A stretch of DNA of 7,717 nucleotides from an uncultured Eggerthellaceae bacterium (GTDB taxonomy: Bacteria; Actinomycetota; Coriobacteriia; Coriobacteriales; Eggerthellaceae), in assembly GCA_934630905.1 (NCBI GenBank), contig CAKTXN010000081.1, positions 1 to 7,717 on the forward strand, read 5' to 3'. Both the position numbers and the translations under genes were made by a program. This document shows positions 6,713 through 7,717 of the stretch, in pieces. Position 1 is the first letter of the stretch. The number at the start of each line of letters is the position of its first letter. The notes below the pieces were generated by a model. It saw only the letters and a list, made by a program, of their open reading frames with translations, was not told the DNA's origin and did no database searches.

Positions 6713-6937
6713 CTATGCCCCCTTTTTCGCGAGCTCTTCGATCATGCAGGTGCGCACGAAGGCGGAGAAGCTCATGCCCCGCAGGGCCGCCTCCTCCTTC
6801 GCCGCGTCGCGCAGGGTGTCGGGGATGCGCAGGGTCACGGAGACCTGGTCGCCGTCCACCAGGAAGCTTCTGATCTCGGTCTCGTCGGGATTGCTCTTGA
6901 TGAGCTCCTTGTAGCTGTCGGGCATCTGCGCTCCCAT
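6713..6937 (-). CDS. small ribbon-helix-helix protein, likely operon regulator
   Basis: This 74-residue protein carries a ribbon-helix-helix (CopG/Arc-like) DNA-binding domain in its C-terminal half: the beta strand QVSVTLRIP (31-39), helix A DTLRDAAKEEAALRG (40-54), and helix B after the turn MSFSAFVRTCMIEELAKK (55-72). Such proteins bind DNA as dimers through the strand and often repress their own operon, or act as antitoxins. It is the first gene of the operon and lies four bases before the helicase, with no toxin-like neighbour, which favours a regulator. The first ATG (6937) has only a poor ribosome binding site; the second, at codon 5 (6925), has GGGAG five bases before it and may be the real start, giving 70 residues. 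The fold is visible; the target is inferred. Confidence 0.85.
   Translation of the reverse strand: MGAQMPDSYKELIKSNPDETEIRSFLVDGDQVSVTLRIPDTLRDAAKEEAALRGMSFSAFVRTCMIEELAKKGA
6718..6724 (-). promoter_or_regulatory. ribosome binding site for the GTG-started helicase
   Basis: The minus strand reads AAGGGGG nine bases before the GTG at 6708, inside the last codons of the ribbon-helix-helix gene. It supports the GTG start, as there is no ATG nearby in the frame that keeps the conserved N-terminus. Confidence 0.6.
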
Positions 6938-7093
6938 CGCTCGAAATGCAATACAAATGCGTTTGCAGCATTATAACGCGACGGCACGCGGCGGCACTGG
7001 GAATGCGAGGACAGCCGATGTCCAGGCTTTATATGAGCGCGGACGGCGATGGACGCCCTGATCGGGCTTGGATGGCCGCTTTCGTTCGGGTCC
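6938..7093. other. intergenic region between the small gene and the operon
   Basis: This 156-bp gap holds the probable operon promoter at its left end. A small inverted repeat, GGACA/TGTCC (7009-7013 with 7019-7023), could form a hairpin but has no T-run, so it is not a convincing terminator for the 91-aa gene. I see no other gene here; open frames through it lack a ribosome binding site and any family resemblance. Confidence 0.5.
6944..6975 (-). promoter_or_regulatory. probable operon promoter with repeated operator-like sites
   Basis: On the minus strand a consensus -10 box, TATAAT, lies at 6975-6970, about 32 bases before the first ATG of the operon, in a locally AT-rich patch of an otherwise GC-rich region. 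The -35 position (about 6998-6993, AGTGCC) does not match consensus. Just downstream, GCATTT occurs twice (6960-6955 and 6949-6944) with 11-bp spacing, about one helical turn, and the first copy sits in an imperfect 12-bp palindrome (6954-6965, ten of twelve bases symmetric). Short repeats phased by a helical turn and overlapping the transcription start are the usual operator form for ribbon-helix-helix repressors, so autoregulation by the adjacent gene is likely. Confidence 0.5.
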
Positions 7094-7369
7094 TCATCTC
7101 TCGTTTTCGCGAGGTTTGGCGTTTGCCCATTCCTCGGCGTAGAGAACCTCGTTCTGAGCCTCCAAGATTCGCGCGGCGTCGCCGATGCGCTCGGCGCACC
7201 TCTCACTTATCGACTTCAGGGCCAGAATCCCCTCGACGTCGAGCGGGTCCAGCTGGTCGGCATGCGCCAGGGACTCGAGCAGCTGGTCCAGGCCCCTCGC
7301 CAGCCTCCCGGCATCGCACACGGCATCGATGAGCTCGATGCGCTCCAACTTCTCTTCGTGGCTCAACAT
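7094..7369 (-). CDS. small helical protein of unknown function
   Basis: This 91-residue protein is not one I recognise. It is charged, rich in Leu, Glu and Ala, and appears fully alpha-helical, with heptad-like stretches (KLERIELIDAV, RGLDQLLESL, GILALKSISERCAERIGDAARILEAQ). There is no membrane segment or signal peptide. The start at 7369 is set by a perfect AAGGAGG seven bases upstream; the same frame stays open for 45 more codons, but that extension is Arg/Cys/Gly-rich and has no such signal. It points the same way as the defence operon but is 156 bp before it and separated by the operon promoter, so it may be a separate unit. Its size and helical nature would fit a small structural or regulatory protein, but there is no direct evidence of function. 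Confidence 0.7.
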   Translation of the reverse strand: MLSHEEKLERIELIDAVCDAGRLARGLDQLLESLAHADQLDPLDVEGILALKSISERCAERIGDAARILEAQNEVLYAEEWANAKPRENER

Positions 7370-7376
7370 CAGCTCG

Positions 7377-7383
7377 CCTCCTT
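7377..7383 (-). promoter_or_regulatory. strong ribosome binding site of the 91-aa gene
   Basis: The minus strand reads AAGGAGG, seven bases before the ATG at 7369. This is a near-ideal Shine-Dalgarno sequence and decides the start over the upstream in-frame ATGs. Confidence 0.85.
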
Positions 7384-7717
7384 CTCTCAACGGACGTGTC
7401 GCGCAGCACCGTAGCCGTTCCATGCGGAGAACCATCTCGCCGCCCGCGGTCCCGTGCGCATATCGGCCGCAAGCGGCACGGGAAAGCCGTCCGTCCCGAC
7501 TCATGCCGCGGCGCCGCGACTCGGGAACCCGCCTCCGTCCCCGCCACGACGTCCCGACTAAACCCTCTCGAACGCCCCGGCAACCGCCGACGAATCACAT
7601 CCCATGCCCGGAAGTCTCGGCGCCCATGGCCGATCCCATCCCGCACGCCTGCGCCCCTTTGATCCGAAACACCGCCCCGGCGCTCCTTGGACGCGCAGGG
7701 TCGCACGCCGGCAGGCG
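7384..7717. other. GC-rich stretch without a supported gene
   Basis: About 334 bp with no gene I can support. It holds a 7-bp inverted repeat CCCGTGC/GCACGGG (7451-7457 with 7476-7482), with GCCGC/GCGGC nested inside as an alternative stem, and a perfect 12-bp palindrome CGCGGCGCCGCG (7507-7518) flanked by CCCGA (7495-7499) and its complement TCGGG. The leader or promoter of the 91-aa gene should lie here, but I see no clear -10 or -35 pair. Open frames on both strands are rich in Arg, Pro and Gly, as expected from chance in GC-rich DNA. Confidence 0.45.

Noticed and set aside
7009..7023. Terminator hairpin after the 91-aa gene
   Set aside because: The stem is only five pairs and no T-run follows on the minus strand.
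7203..7706. Minus-strand open frame of 167 codons overlapping the 91-aa gene
   Set aside because: It is Arg-rich, overlaps the better supported gene in another frame, and lacks a ribosome binding site.

Overview
The window holds two unrelated blocks that meet near position 660. On the left (about 1-660) is the 3' end of an integrated mobile element: the C-terminal part of a large serine recombinase (zinc ribbon, coiled coil, DUF4368) followed by an intrinsic terminator. Its sequence is typical of Firmicutes/Clostridia-type integrative elements. On the right (about 660-6976) is a minus-strand operon that looks like a phage-defence or restriction-modification island. The GC-rich codon use of most of the operon, next to a Clostridia-like element, suggests a gut Actinobacterium such as a member of the Coriobacteriia (Eggerthella/Collinsella/Olsenella type). 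That host call is inference only.

Read in the direction of transcription (right to left), the operon is: a small ribbon-helix-helix protein (6937-6713), a 1081-aa helicase with a PLD-like N-terminus and an SNF2-type motor (6708-3463), a DUF4391 protein (3466-2684), a 264-aa protein I do not recognise (2700-1906), and the first 411 codons of a type III (beta-class) DNA adenine methyltransferase, Mod (1894-659). The genes are very tightly packed: gaps of 4 and 11 nt, one ATGA overlap and one 17-bp overlap. A good -10 box (TATAAT) and repeated GCATTT half-sites lie just upstream of the ribbon-helix-helix gene, which suggests an autoregulated promoter for the whole operon.

The methyltransferase gene is cut just before its expected SAM-binding motif (DFFAGSG-like). 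Its stop codon appears to come from the end of the mobile element. The missing 3' end of mod, and probably a res-type endonuclease gene, would lie beyond the other end of the element, outside the window. Precise excision by the recombinase could in principle restore the system.

Upstream of the operon (6938-7717) are a 156-bp promoter-bearing gap, a small 91-aa helical protein of unknown function with a strong ribosome binding site (7369-7094), and about 350 bp of GC-rich sequence with small hairpins but no gene I can support.

The most striking sequence-level oddity is a perfect 40-bp palindrome (923-962) inside the mod reading frame, with another hairpin immediately beside it. The most interesting biological possibilities are the composite helicase/DUF4391/unknown/Mod system and its interruption by a potentially excisable element.
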